Assembly: GCA_037962975.1 (NCBI GenBank)
Contig: CM075672.1
Location: forward strand, 59,280,501-59,344,500
Direction: 5' to 3'
Length of the DNA stretch: 64,000 bases
From: Clitoria ternatea
Taxonomy: Eukaryota > Streptophyta > Magnoliopsida > Fabales > Fabaceae
The notes under the pieces are model-generated. The model was not told the DNA's origin and searched no databases. It saw nothing but the letters and a program-made list of their open reading frames with translations. This document shows positions 1 to 11,093 of this stretch, one piece after another (position 1 is the first letter of the stretch; every line of letters begins with the position of its first letter). A program made the position numbers and the translations under genes.

Positions 1-59
1 CTATTTGGTGGCTTTTCCTCGAGAGGAATTCTCAGTCTGTGTTCCTTTTGGGGATGAAT

Positions 60-640
60 GGTGGGTCCACCAGAGGAGAGAAATCTGGGGGATGCCCCAA
101 TTTGAGTTGCTTGGGAGTTCAGTGTATTGTCTCTTAGGGAAGAGAAATCTAGGGAGATGCTTCAATTAGAGTATGATTGAAAGGATTTTTGGAGAACTAC
201 CCCTTGACTGAAAGAGGGGAGACCTAGGGTGATGCCCATTTTCGAAAAATTTGCCTGAAGGAATTAGGGGTGCTTCTCCTTGACAGAAAGAGAATAGAGA
301 CGTGGGGAGATGCCCCAGTTTGGAAAATTGGGAGGACTTAGGGGACTGGCCTTTGGCTGAAAAGATTTAGGGTGATGCCCCAGTTTTGGAGATACTGGAG
401 AAGCTAGGGGTGTTGCTTCTCGAATAGAAGAAAAATCTAGGGAGATGCACCAGTTTAGAAAGACTGAAAGTTTTAGGAGTACTGCCGCTGGACTAAAAGA
501 GAAAAGTTATGGGGGACGACGCCCCAATTTGACACAATTAAAAGAGTCCTAGGGGAAACTACTCCTTGACCAGGACAGAAGAAATCTAGGGGATGCCTTA
601 GTTCAAACTTCAGGACACTGCCCCTTGGCCGACAAAAGAT
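60..640. repeat. Degenerate tandem repeat, about 60-80 bp period
   Basis: A motif close to GGGGAGATGCCCCAGTTTGG recurs near 85, 145, 225, 305, 370, 440, 512 and 590, each followed by an AGGGG..TGCCCCTTG-type spacer. Copies are strongly diverged. It lies downstream of gag in the sense of TE-A. No coding potential is evident. Confidence 0.6.
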
Positions 641-3042
641 CTGGAGGTGAGGAATGATAAACTTGGGGGGTAAAGTCCCAGGTTTGAAAGATTTGGGGGT
701 TAATAGGGCGTCCCGTCCAACTTAACCAGGTTCTAGAATATACTAAGTTGATTTCTTGGAGATGTGACCCCTAACATGCTTCATGAACAAGATAGAAACC
801 TTGAGAAGACGCCGGCTTCGACTACAAGGTATTGATGGAAACCTCAAAGCAAAATAGAAACTCAGAAAGGTGTCGTGTTTGGCTATGGAAGGGTGTTTTG
901 TCCAATGATTTGGGTGGATTATGAAAAGAAACTCAAGGATAGCCTACTTCAATGAGTAAGGGTGAGAGTGAGCTTTGGAGATTGATGGACATACACCTGG
1001 AAAGTGCCAGTTTTGGCGGTTGAAGCTTGACACATTTACTTATTACAACATCCTGCAAGAAAGGTTAGTGGTGCAAAACAAATTGGAACTTGAAAAGACT
1101 TACCGCAAAAACACAATCCTTAGAGATTCGAAGTGACTCATGACTGAAACAGAGCAGATGAAACAACCCTAGCTTTGGAAACATGTCAGGCGTAGTCTTC
1201 ATAATGTTTGCTTGAGGCGAGATCAAGTAACAGGAACATCTTGTCCTCATGACTTTAAATTTTCATTACCTTTTCATTTATATATTAAGGGAAAACATAT
1301 GTCTCATCAAATCATGGAAAATCACAATAAATACGTGTCAAAAATAGGTGATATTGTATTTACAAGTCGGGTAAGTGTGGAAAAAAGGAAAACAAAAAAA
1401 AGCAAGTGAAGACGTATGGGAAATATTAATAATTGGGTAGAGTAGGAATGATTTTACGAATCTTCCAGTGAACTACTGAGAACAAAGCATGTCTCAATCC
1501 CATATCATGACTCTAAATTCACCACTTGACTCTGCTTCTGAAAAGGTAATTGGACTATGATTACTTGGCCAAAATCTTGATCCCAATTGATTGCCTGAGC
1601 CGCTTATTCAGGTTTTCAGCTTACCAGGTCGCTCTAACTTTTGCCTAGGCTGCCCTTCCAGGTTTTCAGCCTAGCGAGCTTCTCTCTCCATGTAACGCCT
1701 CTCTTTTTTTTCTTTCTTTTTTTTTCCTTTTTTTTGTTTATTAAGGTTGTGTCCCTCACAACAAAGGTTTAAGCTGATTGCCAATGAGCTTATTTGATCT
1801 TTCTCAATTTGATCTCATCCTGTGGGGAAATAGATGTTATTTCAGATAGGAAAATTTGCCCCTAACACCATGTATCCAAGGAAACAAAGGCGAGCCCTTT
1901 TCGGTACCAATGAGGGGGCTCGTTTCGAGCCTTTATCTTTTTGTTCATTATTTCCTCTCTTTTTTGTTATTGTCTTTTTTTTCATCATTTTTTGCTTTTT
2001 TTTTTGAATGACCCCTTTGGGTACTTTTGTTATGGTCCAGCTATTTTATCCCCTAACCAATGTGGTAAAGAAAAATGATATTAATGGTATCACAGTAGAC
2101 CAATCCATTGGTTACACTGGTGTGGGAATAGTTATACTCGCTTAAAGTTGGGGTGTTGATTGCGACACAGATGAAACATTGTTTTTGTCGCGTTCTTAGC
2201 TTGATAACATTTATGCCCCCATGTGGAAGAGTGATAATTTGATCTATGAATCAGCTCGCCCTAATTGGTATATGCGTAAGGCACCAACCTTGACTTTTTT
2301 ATATCATTTCTTTGTTTTTTTCTTTTTTTTTGTTGTTTTTTTTTGTTTTTTTTTGTTTTTTTGTTTTTTTTGGAGAGTATTTCTTGACCATCTTAGTAAG
2401 CTTTTGTTATCCATGTCGATCAATGCTAACATTTCTTTGAAGGGTAGATATGCCATTTATGGAGTCTGGCACTATCTTCATTCATGTAGACTTTTGTATC
2501 ACCAGACTGAGCTTGTAACGTCTTCTGTTGTTTGTGAGTCCTCTTCATTCTGTGTGCGGACCTTGCCTTTGGGCAGAGCTAGGTGATCCTTATCCAAACA
2601 TCCTACTCAATTCAGCCAAGGAACTTCCGTCTTTGCTACCCTTTTTGTCAGCGCAATCGACCGGGTGGTCAAAGTTATGAAATGGAATTAGGATCTCATT
2701 GTTCTCAGAAGGATCATTTCAGACCGGTATTTATTTGGTTTTTCATGGCGAATGAGAAAAAAAGAAGCAAATAAAGGGAAAAGGATTCAAGGTGGCAATA
2801 AGGAAAGCAAGAAAAGGCATTTTGAAATTTGACACGTATTTATTAAGAGAAACTTAAAATGATAAAAACATGTTTTTGTCCTTATTACATAACAATATCC
2901 CAAAGCCTTAGGCATAGCGTTTGGGTTAAAACGTCATAGAAACAGAAGTTTAAAGTCATAAGGAACCAGGTGGTTTCCTGGTCATGAACCTCTCCAGTTG
3001 GCGTGCGATTCACAAAAACTTGCATGCATCCTCTTTACACCC
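641..3042. other. Non-coding interior of TE-A
   Basis: Nothing coding can be supported on either strand. There are T-rich runs near 1705-1740, 1965-2005 and 2311-2370. In an autonomous TAT/Ogre element this position, just 3' of gag on the minus strand, would hold protease and reverse transcriptase; no such motifs are seen. Confidence 0.5.
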
Positions 3043-4069
3043 TTAGTCCCTCTTTACCACACTGACCCCAGAAGTCTCATGGTTAGACCTGGGGTTTATG
3101 ATTATATTGGGACTCCCTTCCTGGAAATCTAGCCACTTGGCTTTAATCAGATCCCTCACTTTGAATTTCAAGGTATGACAGTCCTCAGTAGAGTGCCCCG
3201 AGGCTCCAGCATAGTAATCACATCGGGCGTTAGGATTATAACCTTTGGGGTAAGGAGGAACCATCGGTTTCAGTGGGCAGGGTACTGCAAGGAAATTACG
3301 AAAAAGGTGAGGTAAAAGTTCTGTGTAGGTTATAGGAATGGGGTCGAACCGGACCGGTGTTCGACTACCAGTGGGTTTTATTGTGCTTTGGTCTGGATTA
3401 GGTGGCTGAGTTTGTACTAGTGGGGGATGATAGGGTTGTGGAAGGGAGGACTTAATAGCAGGCAAATGAGAATGGGAAGGTGTTTGAAGGATATACGGAC
3501 GAAAGTAGAGTTGGAATGGGAAAAGATTAGAGCCCTGGTTAGGGGTAGTGGTGGCCATATAAGGTGTAAGGAGATTGGCAGGTTGAAAGAAAGTATGTGT
3601 TATTGGTCTGGGTTGGGCCCTTTTTTGGTTACAGGAAGTTGAATTAGCATCCCCTTTTCTTTTCCCCTTATCTCCCGATGCAGACATTCTTATGATAGGA
3701 GCCCCAGGCGACTGGGAGGACTGTGAAATATGGGGGTTCATCGTTTGTAAATCACGATCCTCTTGTTGGTTATGGAACGGGGGAATTTGGTCTTTTGTCA
3801 GTCCAGGAAGGGTTCTCACGCAAATATTGACCATTCTTGACACCCGCAAAGGGTTCCTCCTCTATAATCTTTTTCTCTAAAAGTTTGGCCATCTCTGCCA
3901 CTTGCTTCCTTAGCTGATTAACTTCACTCTTGAGATTTTCAATTTCTTGCTCTCTTTCAGCCATGAGTCTCCTTTGAAAATCTAGTAAGAGTGTCTTTCG
4001 GTGTCGAGTGAAAGAAGAAAAAGAAATGTCAGGTGGAAACAGAAGGAAAGAGAATATCGTGGGAAGCAA
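3043..4069 (-). pseudogene. TAT/Ogre-type gag, frameshifted
   Basis: This is a Gag-like capsid/nucleocapsid remnant in two minus-strand frames. The upstream frame (4069-3770) has a glutamate/lysine/leucine-rich coiled-coil stretch (EIENLKSEVNQLRKQVAEM). The downstream frame (to 3043) is proline-rich and ends with a zinc-binding-like motif, CDYYAGASGHSTEDCHTLK, followed by a KVRDLIKAKWLDF segment, a signature known from legume TAT/Ogre gag proteins. The frame change lies in the shared overlap around 3770-3850. The motif has C, Y, H, C at the positions where other copies have C, H/Y, H, C. The frame closes after NPRSNHETSGVSVVKRD, where related polyproteins normally continue into protease. The family call is by recall of the motif, not by alignment. 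Confidence 0.65.
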
Positions 4070-5372
4070 TCACAGACCTTGACAAGCATCCTTTAACCGT
4101 TCCTTAGAACGTATCGTTCAAAAGTACTAGGTATGGTAAACATGGAAATTAATACGGGATAGTTGTGAAGACAGAAAAATCCTTCATTCTGAAATGCAAT
4201 AAGAGCCTCAAGTTTAGCTATTTCTAGCTCGGGGAACCATGATCCATCTCTTAAAGGTTTGATCCCACATTAATTTCCATATCTTGGTCAAGGGTATTCG
4301 TTAAGCTCTGAATAGCCTCCGATGAGAATAGAAAGAAAGGAGAGAAAGAGCCATTGGGAAATGACGTGCTTTGCAAATCGATACTCCCCTAGTAATTTTC
4401 TTGAAAACATTTTTGTATTTAGGGGGGTTACGATTTACTAAAACTTATGTCAAATGAAGGGTCATGTGAGCTACGGATTTTCTGATCATCGACAATACAA
4501 AGAAAATTGATTTTTTCTTTTGATTTCTTCTCTTTTTTTTATATGTATTTTTTGCTTTTTTTTTGATGATTCAAAAGATCTGTAACTCAGGGCCCAAAGA
4601 CTTGTGCATAAAGAGAAAGAACTACTTGCCCGTTAAAAGATCACTAGTTAAAAGTATGTCATTTTTTTTTTGAAAAAAAGTAACCCACTAAATAGGCAAG
4701 TAGTCCTCTATTTTGGATCAGAAAAGAGAGTGAGAATGAGAAAAGGTAAAAGTAAAGTTTGCCTCTTTTATGCCTTACGGTGGGTTTTTCTGGAGGTCTC
4801 CTAATGGTTCTAAGGTTCATCTATCAGTGATACCTCGCATTAGGTGGCTTGTTCTAAAACTTCTAAAGGTCACTAGAGCTAAGATCCTACTCATGATGTT
4901 GACCACAAATAGTAGGAAGTATACTAAGTGTGGGCACCATGAATAAGTCAAACTCTAGCTGAGATTCTCACGGTAACCAGACAAGAAGTACATCCCAAAT
5001 GGCTCCGCTATCAACCTCCCCTAATCTTAAGTTTTATTTGGGCCCGGGTATAGGGTCCCACTCAAAAGTGTGTGCAAATTGTGAGTGTAGTGTGTGAAAG
5101 AGGCATTCAATACCTATACCTTACTCATCTTGCATATAGAACAAACACAAAGCAACAGAATAAAGTCGACTACCCTAGGGTTCAATGATCACACAGATAT
5201 TTACAGAACATAAATGATAGAATACAAACAAAACAGAAACTAAATATTGACAAGAGAATAAAATAAAAAAAGAAGTTAAATAATTAATATGCTAATTAAA
5301 ACATGCGCTATCAAATTGACCGGGATCGCGGCGGCGCGGCCGACCCTCAAAACGATTTTAAAAAATAAACAA
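4070..5372 (-). other. TE-A 5' leader, non-coding
   Basis: Sequence between the primer-site-like motif and gag on the minus strand. It contains T/A-rich tracts (4505-4570, 4660-4680) but no supported ORF. A long untranslated leader is usual in Ogre-type elements. Confidence 0.5.
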
Positions 5373-5578
5373 GGAGTCGCCACCAATATTTTTTTAGGAT
5401 AAAATACTGGAAAAGAACCTTTTGTTAAAGCACTGGTTATAAAAATGAAATTCCATGGTTCGGGAGTCTGATTACAGGTGAGGAAGGTATTAGCACCTCA
5501 CGACTGTCCGTTATAAAAACGGTTACCTCAATTTGATAGCGCGCATTATAATTAGCCCAATAATTATTTTAACTTCTT
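5271..5578. repeat. Imperfect inverted repeat, about 50-bp arms, 208-bp loop
   Basis: The reverse complement of 5271-5319 matches 5528-5578 at roughly 85% by eye, sharing CAATTTGATAGCGC and TTTAACTTCTT segments. The loop contains the primer-site-like motif. The arms straddle the inferred LTR/leader junction of TE-A. Confidence 0.6.
5373..5385 (-). promoter_or_regulatory. Primer-binding-site-like motif of TE-A
   Basis: Minus strand reads TGGTGGCGACTCC, resembling the TGGCGACTCC primer site used by TAT/Ogre elements (tRNA-Arg type). The sequence 3' of it (TTGTTTATTTTTT) does not extend the tRNA match, so both the primer assignment and the exact LTR boundary are uncertain. Confidence 0.4.
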
Positions 5579-5651
5579 CATGAAAAGAAAAATATACAGA
5601 ACGACAAAATAAACAAAAAAATAAACAAAAATCAACACAAAATATTTACAT

Positions 5652-5759
5652 GAGATCAACAGGACGTCTCGTCCAAATTAATCTCGCTCCGCCCTTTTTT
5701 TTTTAAAGAGATATTTAAGAAATATGAGATTAACAGGACGTCTCGTCCAAATTAATCTC
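5652..5759. repeat. Duplicated 34-nt hairpin
   Basis: Two direct copies (5652-5685 and 5726-5759) of a self-complementary segment. The second has outer arms GAGATTAA/TTAATCTC and inner arms GGACG/CGTCC around TCT. The first differs by one base in the outer arm. They lie 74 bp apart. Confidence 0.7.
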
Positions 5760-6221
5760 GCTCCTCCTTTTGATAGCAAGACAAAAATGGAAACTCTAAA
5801 AATTAAATAAAGAAAGATGGGCCCGACAGGAACTATTTCCTGCTCCTACGTATTCTCGAGCTTTCGAGAAATCAGGGTCACGTAGTTCTTTAAATTTTTT
5901 TTAGGAAAAGATTAGGAAAATATTGATGGACATCATTTTGGTGAAGAATCCATACAAGACAAAGTTCTTCACACGTGTATGGATCCTATAGAGACTGCGT
6001 AGATGGAAGTATTTTCCGTACGACATTGACTAAAAATGATTTGTTTCTTTTTCAATTTTATTTAGATTTGAAAGAAAATCCATGAAACATCCATTTCCTT
6101 TTATTATTTTTATTACGAAGCAAAAGAGGGAAGGTAGCAGAAGCTACAAGAGAGAAAGGGGATCAGTAAGTTCGAAGAGGAGAGGGAAAAATGAGCGAAA
6201 ACTGAGTGGGAGAAGAGAAAA

Positions 6222-6360
6222 CCGAGTGGAAATGGGAAAACCGAGTGGAAATGGTAAAAACCGAGTGGAAATGGTAAAAACCGAGTGGAAATGGTAAAAA
6301 CCGACTGGAAATGGTAAAAACCGAGTGGAAATGGTAAAAACCGAGTGGAAGGTTGAGAAC
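6222..6360. repeat. 20-bp tandem minisatellite in TE-A LTR
   Basis: Seven consecutive units of CCGAGTGGAAATGGTAAAAA start at 6222 (19 bp), 6241, 6261, 6281, 6301 (CCGACTGG variant), 6321 and 6341 (diverging at its end). Near-identity of units indicates recent expansion. Confidence 0.95.
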
Positions 6361-8086
6361 CCGAGTGATGTTGGTGAGGAGAGGGGCTGTACCGTGAAGA
6401 GAAAAGGGATTAAAGCTTTTGGTTTGAGGTGAGGGTGTGGGACGGTGTTTTGATGGTGAGGGGGCTTTGCGTTGGTGGAGGAAAAGGAGGGCTGCGTTGT
6501 TTTTGAGGAGAGGGACAGTGGAGTTTTTTTTAAAGAGCTCTCTTTCTTCTCCAATGCTTCCCCCTCTCAAGTGAAAGCTTCTCCTTTGAATGAATCCCCC
6601 TACAAGACGAAAGCTCTTGCCCATTTATAGGCTTGTCAGAGTGGAAAGCCAGCTCACACTTCCATTCAGAGTGAAGTGGGGGACAACGACTGGTGGGAAT
6701 TTTTTAATTCCTCCACTTCCGCCTCTGTCTGCCACCCCTAGGATTCCTGGATCCACTTGGGTGGTGGAATCCAAGTCAGCACGGGCGAACAGGGGCAGCC
6801 GGGTTGAAATCCAAGAGAGAATGGTATAATTCCGAGTGAAAATGATGGAAATCCGAGTGAGAATGGTAGAATTCCGAGTGAAAATGACTCGGATCAGCCT
6901 CTCAGTCAGCATTCATCCACATTGGGAGTCTATTCCGAGTGGAATGAAGTATTTCCCACTGAAAGCCGAGTGAAATACTTCTTTTCCGAGTGAGAATTCT
7001 TCTGGGAGGAACCCTCCTATGCAAGGCTGAGTAGAGGTTTTGCTCGGTGTGAGGCTGCTGTGAAACATTCAATCGGAACCGAGTGACAAGTAACTCGGAA
7101 CCGACTAAAATGGGTAAAAATCGACTCAGAGGTTGAGTGGAAAGGGTCTCGGAAATGGTTAAAAGAGTGACTCGGAGCCGATTGAAAATCTAAGAGAAAG
7201 ACTCGGAAGTTGATTGTAAAGGAGGACTTAGAATCTGTGTGAGGGTGGTGAGTTAGATTTGGGCAAAAATGGGCTCAAAATTGATTGGCCAAAAGGGCTC
7301 GGGAAAGGTTTAAGTATGGCTCAGAAGTTGATGGAAATAGGCTCAGAATTGATTGTTTGAAGAAGGATGACACGGAATTGATTTGAAAAGGGATGACCGA
7401 CTGAAGTATCACTCGGTTCCAACTAAAGACTGGCTCAGAATTGGTAAAAACTGAATCAAAAATGATTGAAGATTGACCAAGAACTGACTGAAAAGTATCA
7501 CTCAAAAACCGATCAAAGATTGACTCAGAACTGATAAAAAAATGACTCAGAATTAGGAGAGAATGATGACTTGGAAGTTAGTAAAAATGACTCGGAAATG
7601 GGTAAAGGAGGACTCGGAATCTGAGTGAAAAAGAAGGGGATTCGGTATTTGAAGGATGAGTGAAGATTGGCTCACAAATCTGACTGAAAAGGACATGGAA
7701 ATGATTGTGAAATGGCTCACTCGGCAAATATTCACTCGGACTCGGTTCTCTTTCCTCTCAGAAGATAGACTGAGTCGTACTCTTCTTCCAGTCAGAATCT
7801 GACTACTCAGAATCTAACCCTTGGATGTTTACTCGGACCCAGTTTATTCCTTACTCAGCATTTGGCAATTTTCACTCGGAAAGACTTTTTTCAATCAAAA
7901 TCTGTTCTTCCATATATACCCCGAGTCGGATTTTAATTCACTCAGACTTGTTTTCACTCAGACCAGTATCAATCAGTAACTTTCATTCGGATTTAACTTC
8001 AATAGGGCTATATTTCACTCGGATTTGTTGCAATTAGAAAGCTCTCAATCGGATTCACCTTTAACAGGGAAACATTTTACTCGGAA

Positions 8087-8470
8087 CTGACTCATTCTGA
8101 GTAATTCTACACGGATTCGATCCTTTTTGAGTCATTTCATTCGGATTTGCTCCAATCTGAGTCATTTCACTCGGATTTCTCTTCAACAGGGACATACTCC
8201 ACTCGGCAATGCTCCAATCTGAGTCATTTCACTCGGATTTCTCTTCAACAGGTCTATATTCCACTCGGAAATGCTCTTATCATAGTCATTTCACTCAGAT
8301 CTAATCATTTTTGAGTTATTTCATTCGGATTTTCTCCAATCTGAGTCATTTCACTTGGATTTGCCTCCAACAGGTCTATATTCCACTCGGAAATGCTCCT
8401 ATCATAGTCATCTTGCTTGGATCTGATCATTTTTGAGTTATTCTATTCAGATTTGACCATTCTGAATTGG
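8087..8470. repeat. About 62-bp tandem repeat in TE-A LTR
   Basis: Units run from AATCTGAGTCATTTCACTCGG through CAACAGG to CCACTCGGAAATGCTC, with two alternating unit types giving a higher-order period near 120 bp. At least five units can be read between 8087 and 8470. Confidence 0.75.
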
Positions 8471-9439
8471 AATTCAGTATAAAAAGATTTATTCCACTTG
8501 GACCGGACCAAAAGAGGTGTTCACACCATGCATTTAACATGTAAGGTACTCCCCCTACCAACTGCGAGACTCCGAGAGATTCTTCTATTTGGGGTGTTGG
8601 TTCTCTCCCTTGTTGCTTCACTCGACGCTTCCTCTAGAAAACTGTTGTTTTCCACGAGTGGTGCAGGGCTGTTTTTGCTTCTGTTTTGACACCCGTCCTC
8701 TACTCGCATGAGGGAGCTCTGACTCCACTGCAGTACCTTCGCCTTGGCTCTTCGAAGTAGGGTATGGAATAGAGAGCAGAGAAGGAGAAGAGAAGAGCAA
8801 GAGAGAAGAGAAGAAGGGAGAAAAAGGGAGTTCGCAGAGGGGGTTTTTCGAGAGTGAAAAGGGGCAAGGGGCCATCACCCAATATAAACACATGCACGAA
8901 GAACAGGTAGGTGGGGTGGGGAAACGTGAGGCAGTAGTCTTGCCCATGCCATCCTGTCCCATCAGCACCTTCCAACATTAATCTCCTCACACCTTTTAAT
9001 TAATTAAGTTAAGTGTAATTAGTGAACAGATTTCTTCTCCTGAATTATCATTTTTAAATGGCTTTATTTTGCCCAGTTCCTTTTTATTAAAATTAGGATG
9101 TTACACTCTAGGGAGGCAGCCCTATGTTCCGATTGTTTTGTTTTGAACATTGAGTCGGAATGAATAAAAAGAAAAACTAAAAAATTTAGTAAATAAAGTT
9201 TGTGAAGTTGAAGAAGGAAATCCGAGCTTGATTCTTCTATTTTCACTCAGGCGAAGCACTTGTAGCTTAGGCGAGACACTGCTGATTGTTGTTTCACACT
9301 TAAGCGAAAATTTACTGAGTTTGAGTGAAAATGGTACACTCGGATAACTGTTACTTATTCTTAACCCTTCTTCCCGACTGAACTTCACTCGTCATTTTTC
9401 AATAAAATTCCAATTCTTGATGCGAATAAAAGGAAGACT

Positions 9440-10895
9440 TTGAAGGATTTCTGATCGTTGATGTAATGAACGGGTCAGATGGTGAAAGGTGACTTATTTC
9501 AGTCGGCTTTTTATCACTCGGATTCCTCACTCATCACAATCAGTATTGTATCCATTAGTCTCCTATTCACGCGGTCTTTCGGTTTTTCATTCATCCACTC
9601 GACTTTCTCTCTTTCTCTTGGCCGACCTTTATCACTCGGTATTTCTTTCATGCGTCTCTTTTCACAGTTCCTTTTTCATTCATTCAATGTCTTATTAGAG
9701 TATTCAGTTTCTTCCACTCGGTACTCCGTTCACTCGGATCCTTTTGCAGTTGTTCACTTTTCACTCATCTTTCTTACTCTGTCACTTCATTTTATTCTGA
9801 CTTTCGTTTTTCACCTCATATTCTTTTCATTCGGTTCTTCGTCCACTTGGTATAACTTATATTCATCTATTCTACTCAGCCTTCATTCACCAAGTCAATC
9901 TTTCACTCGTCTTTCATTTACTCATTCTTCATTCACTCAGTATTCTTTCCATTCAGTATATCATTCACTTGTTTTTCATTTACCCGGTGTTCGCATCACT
10001 CGGTTTTTCATCCTTTCAGTCTCATTCAAATTCTCTCATTTCTTCAACCGATTCCTTTCTCGATGATTATTCATTCGGTAGTTTGTTATTCATTTTTTCC
10101 ATTTATTCTTCCACTGGCTTGTGCATTTACTCATCTCCTTCATCCAGTCAGTATACCCTTTACTCATCTCCACTCGGAATATTCTCAGTCGTTCTCCCAT
10201 TCATTCTTTCATCTACTTGTTTTTCTCACCCACCCTCAATCCACTCGTTCCTCAATTCACTCGGTCGCCATTCCACTTGTTGTTTCATTTCTTCAGCTTT
10301 GCTCTCAATTTTCCGTTCGTCTGTTATTCATCAGTTCTTCCATTTACTTATTCCTTCTCTGCACTCGTTGTTTTGTTTACTCTTCCACTCATTCTTTATT
10401 TCTCAGATCTCTATCACTCGGTATCTTTCTCCATACTCACTCGGTCATTCTTTTCACTCATTTACGCAATCTCTTCCTTTACAATCTTCTATTCTTTGTC
10501 TCTTATTCATTTACTCGGTATTCCTTCATTCATTCGTACTTCCATTCGTTTCTTCTACCATCCATTTTTCTATTCACTCGTATTTCACTACAGTGGTTCA
10601 CTCGTCTCTCATACGCTCTATTTCATTCATCTATTCTTTCACTCGTTCTTATATCCATTCGTCCTTTATTCATTTAGGATCTTTTCCATTTAGTGATTCA
10701 TTCACTCGGGATCCTGTATTCATTCATGGATCTTTCACTCATTCATTCTTTCACTCATTCATTTACTTATAGTTTTCATTCGCCCATTCTGTCTTATCGT
10801 TTGTTCATTTATTCATCTTCCATTCTTTTGTGTCCACTTGGCATCACATTGGTATCATCCCACTCTTACTCGATCTTCTACCTATCCAGTATATG
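9440..10895 (+). repeat. Pyrimidine-rich CACTCGG-type repeat tract of TE-B
   Basis: About 1.4 kb built of short degenerate units such as TTCACTCGGT and TTCATTCACTCG. Few stop codons arise by composition, so all three plus frames stay open for long stretches and would encode Ser/Phe/His-rich nonsense. TE-H has a matching tract in the same place and sense (54944-55640 and about 50935-51895, split by TE-I). Function unknown; it lies between pol and the third ORF. Confidence 0.8.
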
Positions 10896-11004
10896 AGTGT
10901 ATTAAAAGAAAAAAATAATAAATAATAATATATATATTATAATAATAAAGTAATAATTAAAGCTGGAACACATTTACGCGTTTCTTGGAAAATGAATTCA
11001 ACAA

Positions 11005-11036
11005 TATAAAAAAACCTTTCAACTTCCAAACCCTAA
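11005..11036 (+). promoter_or_regulatory. Putative internal promoter: TATA box and telo-box upstream of third ORF
   Basis: TATAAA (11005-11010) is followed 18 bp on by AAACCCTAA (11028-11036), a telo-box as found near transcription starts of many plant housekeeping genes. TE-H preserves both on its minus strand (TATAAAAAC 50834-50826 and AAACCCTAA 50813-50805). A role as promoter for the third ORF is inferred from position and conservation only. Confidence 0.5.
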
Positions 11037-11093
11037 GTACCTATGCTGAACTTGGGCTGAAGACGAAAGGACATTTTCTGGTTTATAAGAAAG

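Larger units (their letters stand above)
1..9105 (-). mobile_element. TE-A: 5' part of a TAT/Ogre-like Ty3/gypsy element, truncated by window edge
   Basis: Read on the minus strand this holds a long 5' LTR (about 5386-9105), a TGGTGGCGACTCC primer-site-like motif (5373-5385), a leader and a broken gag (3043-4069). The LTR begins TGTAACATCC at 9105 and the next base is Athila-like TE-B sequence, so TE-A interrupts TE-B. The other half of TE-B and the 3' LTR of TE-A would lie left of the window, so no target duplication can be checked. No protease, reverse transcriptase or integrase follows gag over 3 kb, which suggests a non-autonomous or internally deleted member. Family call rests on the gag C-terminal motif and the GTCGCC leader typical of TAT/Ogre. 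Confidence 0.7.
5386..9105 (-). repeat. 5' LTR of TE-A (left boundary approximate)
   Basis: About 3.7 kb. The minus-strand start TGTAACATCC at 9105 is clear because Athila-like TE-B sequence begins at 9106. The inner boundary is placed next to the primer-site-like motif and may be off by tens of bases. The LTR is dominated by CCGAGTG/CACTCGG repeats (6222-8470), including a perfect-period 20-bp tandem array and a 62-bp array. Hairpin-forming sequences cluster at 5650-5990 near its inner end. Overlapping reading frames on both strands here are products of the repeats. Confidence 0.6.

Noticed and set aside
2221..2586. 121-codon plus-strand frame
   Set aside because: Half of it is a poly-Phe run from T homopolymers; antisense to TE-A and no homology signal.
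6144..6624. Minus-strand frames of 136 and 153 codons
   Set aside because: They translate the 20-bp minisatellite in two frames (repeating FHSVFTIS-like units); repeat artefact.
9479..10772. Several long overlapping plus-strand reading frames rich in Ser, Phe, His
   Set aside because: All three frames are open at once because the CACTCG/TTCATT repeat units contain few stop triplets; no conserved domain.
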